Below, piece by piece: positions 24,909-33,140 of a stretch of 64,000 bases of DNA (position 1 is the first letter of the stretch; every line of letters begins with the position of its first letter). The DNA comes from Erysipelothrix sp. HDW6C (GTDB lineage Bacteria > Bacillota_I > Bacilli_A > Erysipelotrichales > Erysipelotrichaceae): assembly GCF_011299615.1 (NCBI RefSeq), contig NZ_CP049861.1, positions 868,001 to 932,000 on the forward strand, in the 5' to 3' direction. Below the pieces are notes generated by a model, which ran no database searches, was not told where the DNA came from, and was given only the letters and a program-made list of their open reading frames with translations. Position numbers and translations under genes: made by a program.

Positions 24909-25685
24909 ATGTATGATTGGTTTACAGTAACAACAATTAACGCAACGACCTTTGCAATCAGTGAGCTCCATCATTGGGAAAAAGTGCACTCGTTTCTTTT
25001 GATCGGAGAATCGAGAGCAGTCCTTATTGATTCAGGAATTGGTATTTACTCGATAAAAGAGGTAGTAGATGCACTGACATCACTTCCTGTGAGTGTAATT
25101 ACCACACATGTCCACAGTGATCATATTGGAAATCACCATGAGTTTGAAACAATTGCAGTGCATGAACTCGAGGTAGATTGGCTGGTCCATGGTATTCCTG
25201 GCATTACACTTGAATCCATTCGAGAGAATGTAATTCGTGATGTGCACTATCCCTTACCACGTGGATTCGACATTACGACATTCGATCTTTTTAAGGGTCA
25301 ACCCCAGTATGTGCTCAAAGACAATGAAATTATTGACCTTGGCAATCGTAAAATTAAGATTCTACATACACCCGGTCATTCTCCCGGTCATATTGCAATT
25401 CATGATTTACGAGATGGGTTGTTATTTACAGGTGATCTCTTGTATCTTGATACTCCAATTTATGCCTTTTATCCAAGTACAAATCCGCAAGATTTGGTCA
25501 CATCCTTAGCGCGAATTGCGAGTATTCCAGACATCACCATGATTTATGGTTCACATAATACTTTGGGGATTACGAGTGACGTCTTGAGTGAAGTTGAAAA
25601 GGCTGTGGTCTTTCTACGTGATAATGATTTGATTCACTTTGGTACGGGTCTGCATACATTCAAGACAATTTGTATTCAGTTTTAA
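24909..25685 (+). CDS. MBL-fold metallo-hydrolase
   Basis: 258 residues of the metallo-beta-lactamase fold. The metal motif HVHSDHIG is near residue 62, a later His sits in LHTPGHSPGHIAIHD, and FTGDLLY supplies the bridging Asp. It is a hydrolase of the glyoxalase II or RNase Z superfamily; substrate unknown. It closes the five-gene operon, 12 nt after the RNA repair gene, so action on an RNA or nucleotide product is conceivable but not shown. Confidence 0.85.
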   Translation: MYDWFTVTTINATTFAISELHHWEKVHSFLLIGESRAVLIDSGIGIYSIKEVVDALTSLPVSVITTHVHSDHIGNHHEFETIAVHELEVDWLVHGIPGITLESIRENVIRDVHYPLPRGFDITTFDLFKGQPQYVLKDNEIIDLGNRKIKILHTPGHSPGHIAIHDLRDGLLFTGDLLYLDTPIYAFYPSTNPQDLVTSLARIASIPDITMIYGSHNTLGITSDVLSEVEKAVVFLRDNDLIHFGTGLHTFKTICIQF

Positions 25686-25810
25686 GTGACACTACTACCA
25701 GAGTATATATGTTTAGAAAATTACTGATTGACTCTAAACACCGCTTCAGTGTTATGATGCATTGAGAAATGGTTCAAAATATTCTTGAATGTAAGACAAG
25801 GCAGGTTGGT

Positions 25811-26140
25811 ATGATCATAAATGAGATAGCATTGGGTGTTAGATTTCTCTTGGAAGTCTATGGCACACTCGCGATAGTATTTAATATCTTGAAGATGAAG
25901 CAAATGGGCTCACACCGTTATATCGTTGCAGTGCTCGCGTTATTCATCGTAATCGCACTTTGGATGCTGTTTGTATCACCAAAGGCATCGATCCAAGTGT
26001 CTTCACATGTTCGGTTCGCCATTGAGATTGTTATTATAGGTTTCTCAATACTCATGCAGTATATTGGTGGGCAAGAAATTGGTGCGCTCTTGTATATATT
26101 GCTTTATGCAATCAGTAAAGCAATAATTGCTTTTAATTGA
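25811..26140 (+). CDS. YrdB family (DUF2568) membrane protein
   Basis: 109 residues with four hydrophobic helices and the family layout (GVRFLLEVYGT, LWMLFVSPKA, VRFAIEIVIIGFS). Function unknown; often found near acetyltransferases and small regulators. The start is uncertain: ATG 25811 begins at the conserved region, while the frame opens at 25769 with a non-homologous extension. A TTGACT / TATGAT pair with 19-bp spacing precedes it (25728-25758). Confidence 0.7.
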   Translation: MIINEIALGVRFLLEVYGTLAIVFNILKMKQMGSHRYIVAVLALFIVIALWMLFVSPKASIQVSSHVRFAIEIVIIGFSILMQYIGGQEIGALLYILLYAISKAIIAFN

Positions 26141-26165
26141 CAATTATTTCAAGGTATACTATGAT
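26137..26165 (+). promoter_or_regulatory. Promoter of the ABC-F gene
   Basis: Consensus TTGACA (26137-26142), 17-bp spacer, TATGAT (26160-26165). The -35 overlaps the stop codon of the YrdB gene. The transcript would carry a leader of about 75 nt. Confidence 0.75.
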
Positions 26166-26190
26166 GAAGATAACGAAAGGCGGTGCGAAC

Positions 26191-26214
26191 ATGCGTACAA
26201 CTCCTACACATTAA
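26191..26214 (+). CDS. Leader peptide of the ABC-F gene (MRTTPTH)
   Basis: A seven-codon ORF with AAAGG about 10 nt ahead, in the leader of the ABC-F gene. Its codons contain AACTCCT (26199-26205), complementary to AGGAGTT (26235-26241) over the ABC-F ribosome binding site. A ribosome stalled in the leader would free that site. The arrangement copies the attenuators of erm and related antibiotic-resistance genes. Confidence 0.65.
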   Translation: MRTTPTH

Positions 26215-26241
26215 ATCATTCATAATAAAATAGGAGGAGTT
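26199..26241 (+). promoter_or_regulatory. Attenuator hairpin hiding the ABC-F ribosome binding site
   Basis: 7-bp stem AACTCCT / AGGAGTT enclosing an AT-rich loop, sequestering the GGAGGAG site used for ATG 26247. Confidence 0.6.
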
Positions 26242-26246
26242 TTGCC

Positions 26247-27737
26247 ATGCTTAATATAACCGTCGGTGTTAAGTCACCACAGGGGCGCGAACTTGTCGCG
26301 CCTTTTTCTTTGTCTATAAATACAAAGGATAAGATTGCTGTAATTGGGGAAGAGGGGAACGGAAAAAGCCTGTTCTTTAAATCGCTAATACATGATTCAA
26401 GTTTAAATGATCTCGTTGTAGATCTCACATTGAGTCACACGAAAACAGTTTTTGGATATCTCTCACAAGATATTTCTAAGGAGTCACTCAATATCAGTGC
26501 GCTCGATTTCATGATCGAAGAGGATTGGGATCGCTATCAGTACCTCAATGAGAACCTTGAACGCATACTGCCACACTTAACGGATGCTGATTTAGACAGA
26601 CCAGTTTCGTCGTTTAGTGGTGGAGAACGGGTTAAACTACAGATAATTCGCTTGATGATGCAACGTGTTGATTGTTACGTGCTTGATGAACCAACAAACG
26701 ACTTGGACTTGCCAACAATTATATGGTTTGAAGACTGGTTACTTGCGCTTGATAAACCTGTGTTATTTATCTCGCATGACGTTCGTTTGATTTCGAATGT
26801 TGCCAATCGCATTGTCCATTTTGAACAAACACATCGCAAAACACGATCGCGTATTACAGTCTTTGAAGGCGACTATGCAACCTACGTAGCAACTCGCAAT
26901 TCGCATATTAATCAGCACAACCAAAATGTTGACAATCTTGCGAATCAGAAGGCAAAACAGATGGATCGATGGCGCCAACTCTACAGCAAAGTAGAGCACA
27001 AATTGTCCACAAATACCCGTCAGAATCCAGCGAAAGGTCGTCTTCTTAAGAAGAAAATGAAAGCTGTAAAGTCAATGGAAAAGCGATTTGATCGCGAGGT
27101 TATTGATGATAAAATTGATGTTGAGGACGCGATTTCATTACGTTTTGAACCCAATAAAGGGGTACATCGCAAACGTGTAAAAACGATCGATGTAGACAGC
27201 TTGGATATTGCAGGAAAGCATTTGGGAGATAATTATTTCCTTGATATCTACAGTACGGATAAAGTCGCAATTATTGGTAGAAATGGTATTGGAAAGAGTA
27301 CCCTCATCAATCGCGTATTTGCTGAACATGGTGCCATTATGTACCAGGATTACAGACGCAATCTAGATTATGATGCGAACCCAATTGATAATTGTGTACG
27401 CACTGGAGATCGCGAGGAACGAGGCCTGATAACCAATCACTTGGGAAGTCTTAAGTTTACAGAGACAGAAATGAATACGCCCATGCGTTACCTTTCAGGA
27501 GGGCAGAAAGCGAAAATATCACTTTTAAAACTTGTGTTACTCAAACCCGATGTTATCGTTTTGGATGAGCCATCACGAAATCTGAGCCCGTTGTCAGTAA
27601 GTGAAATTTACACCATGCTTCAGAATTATCAAGGTGCGATTGTTTGTATTACCCATGACCGTTCGCTTATTGATGCAGTTTTTAATCAAGTTCTAGAGTT
27701 TACAGAAGAAGGATTTAAAAAAATGCCAGTCGATTGA
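26247..27737 (+). CDS. ABC-F family ATPase (ribosome protection type)
   Basis: 496 residues with two ABC domains and no membrane helices. Domain 1 has GEEGNGKS, signature FSGGERVKLQI and VLDEPTNDLD. A basic, coiled linker (about 205-295, rich in Lys, Arg and Gln) follows. Domain 2 has GRNGIGKS, LSGGQKAKISLL and VLDEPSRNLSPLS, an altered Walker B/D-loop. ABC-F proteins bind the ribosomal E site and either dislodge antibiotics or aid translation. The leader-peptide attenuator argues for an inducible antibiotic-response role here (inference). Confidence 0.88.
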   Translation: MLNITVGVKSPQGRELVAPFSLSINTKDKIAVIGEEGNGKSLFFKSLIHDSSLNDLVVDLTLSHTKTVFGYLSQDISKESLNISALDFMIEEDWDRYQYLNENLERILPHLTDADLDRPVSSFSGGERVKLQIIRLMMQRVDCYVLDEPTNDLDLPTIIWFEDWLLALDKPVLFISHDVRLISNVANRIVHFEQTHRKTRSRITVFEGDYATYVATRNSHINQHNQNVDNLANQKAKQMDRWRQLYSKVEHKLSTNTRQNPAKGRLLKKKMKAVKSMEKRFDREVIDDKIDVEDAISLRFEPNKGVHRKRVKTIDVDSLDIAGKHLGDNYFLDIYSTDKVAIIGRNGIGKSTLINRVFAEHGAIMYQDYRRNLDYDANPIDNCVRTGDREERGLITNHLGSLKFTETEMNTPMRYLSGGQKAKISLLKLVLLKPDVIVLDEPSRNLSPLSVSEIYTMLQNYQGAIVCITHDRSLIDAVFNQVLEFTEEGFKKMPVD

Positions 27738-27745
27738 CTGGCATT
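27722..27745 (-). terminator. Terminator (mainly minus strand)
   Basis: 10-bp perfect stem AATGCCAGTC / GACTGGCATT with a 4-nt loop, containing the stop codons of both convergent genes. A run of T follows on the minus strand. Confidence 0.85.
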
Positions 27746-28493
27746 ACTTTGTGGCTTCAAGTGTAATAATGTTGCCATTAGCATGGTGTTTAAACTGATA
27801 ATTGGTTGAAATGATAACATCCTGAAAGCCAATGGTTTGAAGCAGTAAGGTCATTTCTTGAATTCCATACCAAACAATTGGGAAATTCTGTAACTCGGTG
27901 TCAATGAGTTCACCATCTTTCCACTTTTCGTATTTGATAAGTGAATGTGTAGTTTGCGTATGCCAATCCATGGACAGTGACTTCATCTCCCAAACGATCC
28001 CGCAATTTTCGGTGATGTTTACAAATGATGTGTGTGATGAACCGACAATAAAATCATCGGGAAGCAGGATATCGAAGATAAAGCGACCACCAGTATTCAG
28101 ATGCGTGTAAATGTTTTTAACCATCGCAACCATGCTCTCATATTGAGTGATGAGACAGAAGGTCCCCGATGGCATAATGATGGCATCGTAGGAATGTTCG
28201 AGTGCCATTGTCATGGCATTATCATGGAAAATTACGGTATCAAGATTGAACTGATCGAGATTGCGTTTGTTTGATTGAATCATATTCCACGATGTATCAA
28301 CACCATGGACTTTATATCCTTGTTGAAGTAAGGGTATCATGACGCGTCCTGTTCCGCTTCCAATTTCAAGAATACTTCCCGTAACATTTTTGAGTCGCTT
28401 TGCATAAAATTCAATGTCACCATCAATCGAATAACCGATTGGTTTTGTAATTTCATAAACCGCAGTACTTAAGGGACCATAATCTTTAAACAT
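27744..28493 (-). CDS. Class I SAM-dependent methyltransferase
   Basis: About 249 residues. The SAM-binding motif is LEIGSGTGRVMIPLLQQG, followed by the acidic strand end VHGVDTSWNMI and the GGRFIFDILLPDDF segment typical of small-molecule methyltransferases. The substrate is unknown. Convergent with the ABC-F gene; a role in the same response is only a guess. ATG 28493 is chosen; a GTG at 28502 is too close to the AAAGG site to be preferred. Confidence 0.82.
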   Translation of the reverse strand: MFKDYGPLSTAVYEITKPIGYSIDGDIEFYAKRLKNVTGSILEIGSGTGRVMIPLLQQGYKVHGVDTSWNMIQSNKRNLDQFNLDTVIFHDNAMTMALEHSYDAIIMPSGTFCLITQYESMVAMVKNIYTHLNTGGRFIFDILLPDDFIVGSSHTSFVNITENCGIVWEMKSLSMDWHTQTTHSLIKYEKWKDGELIDTELQNFPIVWYGIQEMTLLLQTIGFQDVIISTNYQFKHHANGNIITLEATK

Positions 28494-28535
28494 AAGAATC
28501 ACCAGCCTTTCTTACATCATACGAACTCTCGATAC

Positions 28536-29477
28536 TTAAGTCAATGAACTCGAGGTTAAACCTTGAAGATGATTGGATTGTTGTTGTACTAATGCAATCA
28601 TTGTATTTAAAAGATCGTCTGGCTGAATGGCAATGATGGATGTATGAAATTTTAAAAAATATTCCGACATAAATTCGAGTTCATCGGGGTGGTAGTATCC
28701 GTTAATGTGCGCAGTATTGCCACATTCAGTGAGTGTCATATTTGGAAAAGCGTCTCGTTTATAGCGGTCAATAGCATCTGATTTAATGGAGACAGAAAAC
28801 GGGATGGTTCGCTGAAATTGTTGATGCAGTGGTATGGAATTGGATGCAAAATCGTAGGTAAAATCATGGGCAAATTCGACAGGATTTATAATTTTATCGA
28901 CGCGAAATGTTTTGATGTAATTCATGTCAATGTCAAAGGCTTGCAGGTACCAAAAGCCTTTTGTTGAACTCATGGTCAATGGATGAACATTACGCAGTGA
29001 ATCTTTATATGTAAAGGAACAGTTTGAATTGTGTAAAATATGGTTGATGAGGAAATCGAGATGAGGTGTGTCTGCTTGCATTGTATCCATCGAAAAGGAG
29101 AACCGCGCTTCTAATTTCGAAATCGTATGCAATTCGCTTGCGGATAATCGTTGTCGATATTTGTTGGTGATGCTTTGGTACTCTGTGTTAAAAGGGAGCG
29201 GTTTAAATCCTTTTAGTGATTGAATTGCAAAGAAAATCGCAATAATTTCTGAGGATGAAAAGTAAACAGGTGGTGTGATATTGCTGTTTACAACTGTGTA
29301 GCCGCCGTGCTTTCCAGGATGAGAAACAAGTGCCGCTCCAAGTTCTTCAAGTTTTGTAATATCCCGTAAAGCGGTGCTCTTGGATATATTAAATGTCACC
29401 ATTAAATCATTGAGTTGGAAATGTTTTTTATCTTTGAGGTAATACAGCATATCGTGAATTCGGTTTGTTTTACTCAT
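28536..29477 (-). CDS. HTH plus WYL-domain transcriptional regulator
   Basis: 313 residues. An N-terminal winged helix (1-60; FQLNDLMVTFNISKSTALRDITKLEELG) is followed by a WYL domain (about 130-230; GFWYLQAFDIDMNYIKTFRVDKI, carrying the Tyr/Leu and Arg positions) and a C-terminal extension. This is the YafY-type layout; WYL regulators respond to nucleic acids or small ligands. It is divergent from the peptidase-E-like gene across a 25-bp palindrome, so control of both genes is likely. Ribosome binding site AAAGGAG. Confidence 0.85.
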   Translation of the reverse strand: MSKTNRIHDMLYYLKDKKHFQLNDLMVTFNISKSTALRDITKLEELGAALVSHPGKHGGYTVVNSNITPPVYFSSSEIIAIFFAIQSLKGFKPLPFNTEYQSITNKYRQRLSASELHTISKLEARFSFSMDTMQADTPHLDFLINHILHNSNCSFTYKDSLRNVHPLTMSSTKGFWYLQAFDIDMNYIKTFRVDKIINPVEFAHDFTYDFASNSIPLHQQFQRTIPFSVSIKSDAIDRYKRDAFPNMTLTECGNTAHINGYYHPDELEFMSEYFLKFHTSIIAIQPDDLLNTMIALVQQQSNHLQGLTSSSLT

Positions 29478-29496
29478 AAATATCTCCTTTTACTCT

Positions 29497-29521
29497 AATG
29501 GTATCATACTATGACACCATT
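29497..29521. promoter_or_regulatory. Palindromic operator between the WYL regulator and peptidase gene
   Basis: A 25-bp palindrome with a single mismatched pair: left arm AATGGTATCATA, centre C, right arm TATGACACCATT. A further half-site TGATACC follows at 29525-29531, inside the 77-bp divergent region. Confidence 0.65.
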
Positions 29522-29554
29522 AAGTGATACCCTATTTATGAAGGGAGGTTTATT

Positions 29555-30175
29555 ATGAAAGAATTATTCTTATGTTCATCATTTAAAGACGTTGACGCGT
29601 TATTTATACAGCACGTTCACAATCGGCACCGGGGTCAACGCGTTGCTTTTATTGCGACAGCAGCGGAGGTTGAGTCGTATCGGGGGTATGTATCGGCAGC
29701 ACGAAGTGTGTTTGAGGTACTTGGAATTGAGATTGTGATGATTGATGTTCACAAACAAACCTATGAGGACATCGATTCTCATTTTTCCGTTTGTGATTAC
29801 ATTTACGTCTCGGGAGGAAATACTTTTTATCTTCTTCAAGAATTACGAAAGCATAACATTGATACATTAATTCGGACGTATGTGAATGCAGGTAAGGTAT
29901 ATCTTGGAGAATCTGCCGGTTCAATTATCATGGGGAGTGATATTTCCTATGTTAGGGGAATGGATGATCCTGAGAAAGCTGCAGAACTCAAAAGCACAAA
30001 AGGGATTGGGATGGTTGGATTTCATATTCTTCCTCACGATGGGTGTTCTCCTTTTGTGAAAGCGACGGCTGCGATTAGATGTAATTTTAAGGGCGATGGT
30101 TTGTTGCCGATTTCAAATTCTGAAGCGGTTTTTGTATGCGATGAATTCGTGAGCGTGTTAGCCATCAAATCATAA
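29555..30175 (+). CDS. Peptidase E-like (S51) / type 1 glutamine amidotransferase-like protein
   Basis: 206 residues with the peptidase E fold. The nucleophile elbow is LGESAGSIIMG (Ser near 121), and YIYVSGGNTFYLLQEL matches the conserved glycine-rich strand. Dipeptidase E cleaves Asp-X dipeptides, but this subgroup (Lmo0363/YgaJ-like) is not well characterised. GGGAGG ribosome binding site 8 nt ahead. Probably controlled by the divergent WYL regulator. Confidence 0.82.
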   Translation: MKELFLCSSFKDVDALFIQHVHNRHRGQRVAFIATAAEVESYRGYVSAARSVFEVLGIEIVMIDVHKQTYEDIDSHFSVCDYIYVSGGNTFYLLQELRKHNIDTLIRTYVNAGKVYLGESAGSIIMGSDISYVRGMDDPEKAAELKSTKGIGMVGFHILPHDGCSPFVKATAAIRCNFKGDGLLPISNSEAVFVCDEFVSVLAIKS

Positions 30176-30208
30176 GCTATGTTATAATAATAGCAGTGAG
30201 GTGGGCTT

Positions 30209-30874
30209 ATGTGGGAACTCTTGAAGATTGAACCAACTACAGATTTAGAAACAATACGTTTGGCATACTTTTCGTGTGTTCAAGAGGAAGGGGAATCAGA
30301 AGCATTAAATGGCGCATACAATGATGCATTGAATGCAGCAATTACTGCACAAGAATCAGTCCCTGTACCTAGCGAAACATTAAAAACCCTGGATGTGAGT
30401 GAAAGTGATGCGTGGCAAGCGTGGTTTGCGTCAATCGAAGACTATCCACTTAAAAGTGATGCGTTGATGGTTGCAATTCATCGAGAGTTGGCGCGTGTAC
30501 CGGTAGAGAGAATTTCGGTGGATACGATGACTGGAGTTGTGATACCTGGCATTATAAAACTTCAAAAATTTTCTCCAGAAACACAAACGTTGTTTACCGA
30601 TACAGTTCATCGCTATGAATCCATAGCCTCGTTTCGTGCGCGCAATCGATCTGCTTGGGACAGTTTACGCGGTGACAAACGTTCTGTGAAAATGGAGCGA
30701 CGACGCAAGTTCCGTGTATTTCTAACATATTTCAATAAATTTGTGTACATCATGGGTTGGATTTTTATTGTGATTTTACTGTTTATGTTGCTTAATCGGG
30801 GTCGAGGAGAGGCGCGCCCACATCGCCCAAGCAACTCTAATTGGCTTTTCCAAGAATCGCGAAGTTTACTATAA
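30209..30874 (+). CDS. Hypothetical protein with J-like N-terminus and a membrane helix
   Basis: 221 residues. The first ~45 (MWELLKIEPTTDLETIRLAY and a following helix) recall a J-domain, but the diagnostic HPD tripeptide is missing. A helical middle region and one hydrophobic helix (about 178-198) followed by a short basic tail put the C-terminus across the membrane. No function can be assigned. TATAAT and a GAGGTGG ribosome binding site precede it. Confidence 0.6.
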   Translation: MWELLKIEPTTDLETIRLAYFSCVQEEGESEALNGAYNDALNAAITAQESVPVPSETLKTLDVSESDAWQAWFASIEDYPLKSDALMVAIHRELARVPVERISVDTMTGVVIPGIIKLQKFSPETQTLFTDTVHRYESIASFRARNRSAWDSLRGDKRSVKMERRRKFRVFLTYFNKFVYIMGWIFIVILLFMLLNRGRGEARPHRPSNSNWLFQESRSLL

Positions 30875-30883
30875 GCACGTTCA

Positions 30884-30911
30884 TTGACTTTTACGTTGTT
30901 TGTCATATAAT
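30884..30911 (+). promoter_or_regulatory. Promoter of the thiamine transport operon
   Basis: TTGACT (30884-30889), 16-bp spacer, perfect TATAAT (30906-30911), 25 nt before the TPP aptamer. Confidence 0.75.
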
Positions 30912-30935
30912 AGTCACGTACAATTAAATATGTAT

Positions 30936-31043
30936 ACAAGGGGTGCTCGCGTTTGTGGGCTGAGACGAAACCGATGGTTTTAAACCCTTAAACAGCATTT
31001 TGCTGTTTAGCACTTGATCCAGATAATACTGGCGTAGGGATGT
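30936..31043 (+). promoter_or_regulatory. TPP riboswitch (thi-box)
   Basis: All core blocks are present in order: GGGGTGC, GGCTGAGA (30958-30965), ACCCTT (30984-30989), an AAACAGC / GCTGTTT variable hairpin, and CACTTGATCCAGATAATAC plus TGGCGTAGGGA. Thiamine pyrophosphate should switch off the four downstream transport genes. Confidence 0.97.
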
Positions 31044-31074
31044 ATTAATTCGCAATTTTTGTGAGTCTTTTAAC

Positions 31075-31104
31075 ACCTCTTTTCGCTTGGAAAGAGGTTT
31101 TTTA
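31075..31104 (+). terminator. TPP riboswitch terminator
   Basis: 8-bp stem ACCTCTTT / AAAGAGGT, 8-nt loop and a T-run, 20-odd bases before the ribosome binding site of the first gene. Confidence 0.85.
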
Positions 31105-31123
31105 TATTTAGAGGAGGAAATTT

Positions 31124-31420
31124 ATGAACGCAAGTATAGCATTACAAATATTACCGCATGCCGATACGAATGCAGAAACAGTTCGTATTGTTGATGAAGT
31201 GATTGATTATATTAAAAGTACCGGGTTGCATTACGCCGTGGGCGCTTTTGAAACCTCGGTTGAAGGGGACTTTGATACGCTGATGGAGATTATTAAAAAA
31301 GCACAGTTGATTGCGATCAATGCCGGGAGCACAAAGGTCTCATCCTACGTAAAAATTGCGTATGCCCCCGAAGGAAATCTTCTAACAATCGATGAAAAAA
31401 TTAAAAAACACCAACAATAG
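31124..31420 (+). CDS. Thiamine-binding-type protein (MTH1187/YkoF-like)
   Basis: 98 residues, a small ferredoxin-like fold of the MTH1187/UPF0045 family related to the thiamine/HMP-binding YkoF protein (ASIALQILPH start, YAVGAFETSVEGDFDTLMEII). It lies right after a TPP riboswitch and heads the thiamine-precursor importer operon, so it probably binds thiamine or its pyrimidine moiety in the cytoplasm. Ribosome binding site GAGGAGG. Its end overlaps the permease gene by 29 nt. Confidence 0.85.
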   Translation: MNASIALQILPHADTNAETVRIVDEVIDYIKSTGLHYAVGAFETSVEGDFDTLMEIIKKAQLIAINAGSTKVSSYVKIAYAPEGNLLTIDEKIKKHQQ

Positions 31421-32153
31421 GTACGTATTCCTTTTGTCAATTGGTAGTGTATTGGTTGTGTGGCAATTGTTGGTTTCGTTTGCAGTTGTCCCACGCTTTA
31501 TGTTACCGTCACCATTTGATGTTGTTGCGGCATTAATTGGTGAATTCCCTATCTTAGTATTGCATGCACGAACAACATTGTTCGAAGCATTTGTTGGTCT
31601 TTTGTTTGGCGTTATAATCGGATATGGTCTCGCGATTGTCATGGATCTTTGGGATCCAGTGTATCGTTTTCTATACCCTTTGATTGTTGTCACTCAGACA
31701 ATTCCGACAGTTGCCACAGCACCCTTATTGGTACTGTGGTTGGGTTATGGTGTCTTACCTAAAATTACACTAATTGTACTAACGTCTTTTTTTCCAATTG
31801 CAATCGGATGTTTGGGAGGTCTTCGCAGTGTTGATAAAGACCAATTGAATTTACTGAAAGCAATGGGTGCTTCACGTTGGCAACAGTTTCGCTTTGCGAA
31901 ATTTCCGCAATCACTGACATCCTTCTTTGCAAGTTTGAAAATCTCAGTATCGTATGCCATTGTTGGAGCTGTTATTGCCGAATGGTTGGGAGGAAATGAT
32001 GGTCTTGGGGTTTATATGACGCGTGTTCGAAAGGTATTTGCCTTTGATAAGATGTTCGCGGTCATTGTGGTTATTTCTGTGTTAAGTCTGTTAATGATGG
32101 CGCTTGTCAATTTCATTGAGAAACGTGCACAACCATGGAAAGAAAAAGAGTAG
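31392..32153 (+). CDS. thiX: ABC permease, thiamine precursor uptake (ThiX-like)
   Basis: 253 residues, about six membrane helices, of the nitrate/taurine/HMP permease type (BPD_transp_1). EAA-loop region: NLLKAMGASRWQQFRFAKFPQSLTS. With ThiY and ThiZ it would import a pyrimidine (HMP) precursor of thiamine, as proposed for riboswitch-controlled ThiXYZ systems. Its ribosome binding site is weak, consistent with translational coupling to the overlapping upstream gene. Confidence 0.82.
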   Translation: MKKLKNTNNRYVFLLSIGSVLVVWQLLVSFAVVPRFMLPSPFDVVAALIGEFPILVLHARTTLFEAFVGLLFGVIIGYGLAIVMDLWDPVYRFLYPLIVVTQTIPTVATAPLLVLWLGYGVLPKITLIVLTSFFPIAIGCLGGLRSVDKDQLNLLKAMGASRWQQFRFAKFPQSLTSFFASLKISVSYAIVGAVIAEWLGGNDGLGVYMTRVRKVFAFDKMFAVIVVISVLSLLMMALVNFIEKRAQPWKEKE

Positions 32154-32165
32154 AGGGAGATTTGA

Positions 32166-33140
32166 ATGAAGAAGATGAGTTTTATAATACTGACAATGCT
32201 ATTACTGGTAGGTTGCAGTACGTCTAAAGGGGCTGATTCTGTGAGACTCGTGTTGGATTGGGCACCCAATACCAACCACACCGGATTGTATGTGGCCTTA
32301 GACCAAGGTTATTTTGACGATATTGGAATTGACTTTGAAATTGTACAACCACCAGAAGATGGTGCCCCAGGATTGGTTGCATCGGGTGGTGCACAATTTG
32401 GTATTGGATTCCAAGATTCGCTTGCGCCCTTATTTGCCAAAGAATCCCCACTGCCGATTACCGCAGTTGCTGGAATCGTGCAACACAATACATCGGGATT
32501 GGTTTCCTTAAAAGAAAAAGGTATTGATCGTCCAAGCAAACTTGCCAATCATCGCTATGCTACATGGGATTCTCCTGTTGAAAAAGCAATGATCGAATAC
32601 ATTGTTTCTAAAGATGGTGGTGACTTTAATGCAGTCACATTAATTCCAAGTACCGTGGCCGATGCCGTCAGTGCATTGCAAACCAATATCGACGCAATTT
32701 GGATTTTCCGAGCGTGGGATGGTATCGCATTGGATGAGGCAGGTTTGGAGACGAATTATCTCAATTTTGCCGACTACGCACCTGAATTTGACTATTACAG
32801 TCCTGTGATTATTGCTAATAATGACTATCTTGAAGCGAATCCGGAACAAGCAAAAAAAGTTATGTCCGCAATCAAAAAAGGGTATGAGTTTGCGAGTGAA
32901 AACCCAATTGAAGCAGGTGATATATTGATTAAACATGTTCCTGAACTTCGTGGAAAAGAATCGTTTATCCATGCTAGCCAACAATGGCTCGCACCACAAT
33001 ATCAAGCAGATGCACAACAATGGGGATTGATTGATGAAGCGCGTTGGAATCGATTCTACACATGGCTTGCACAACAAAACCTGATTGATCGACCCATCGC
33101 TGAAGGCTTTGGATTTACCAATCAGTTTATCACTGAATAA
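32166..33140 (+). CDS. thiY: ABC substrate-binding lipoprotein, NMT1/THI5-like (ThiY)
   Basis: 324 residues. Lipobox LLVGCS (Cys near 17), then an NMT1/THI5-like domain (VRLVLDWAPNTNHTGLYVALDQGYF, GAQFGIGFQDSLAP). LDWxPNTNHTGLY is the typical opening of ThiY, which binds formylaminopyrimidine or HMP. Ribosome binding site AGAGGGAG. Stop overlaps the ATG of the ATPase gene (TAATG). Confidence 0.88.
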   Translation: MKKMSFIILTMLLLVGCSTSKGADSVRLVLDWAPNTNHTGLYVALDQGYFDDIGIDFEIVQPPEDGAPGLVASGGAQFGIGFQDSLAPLFAKESPLPITAVAGIVQHNTSGLVSLKEKGIDRPSKLANHRYATWDSPVEKAMIEYIVSKDGGDFNAVTLIPSTVADAVSALQTNIDAIWIFRAWDGIALDEAGLETNYLNFADYAPEFDYYSPVIIANNDYLEANPEQAKKVMSAIKKGYEFASENPIEAGDILIKHVPELRGKESFIHASQQWLAPQYQADAQQWGLIDEARWNRFYTWLAQQNLIDRPIAEGFGFTNQFITE

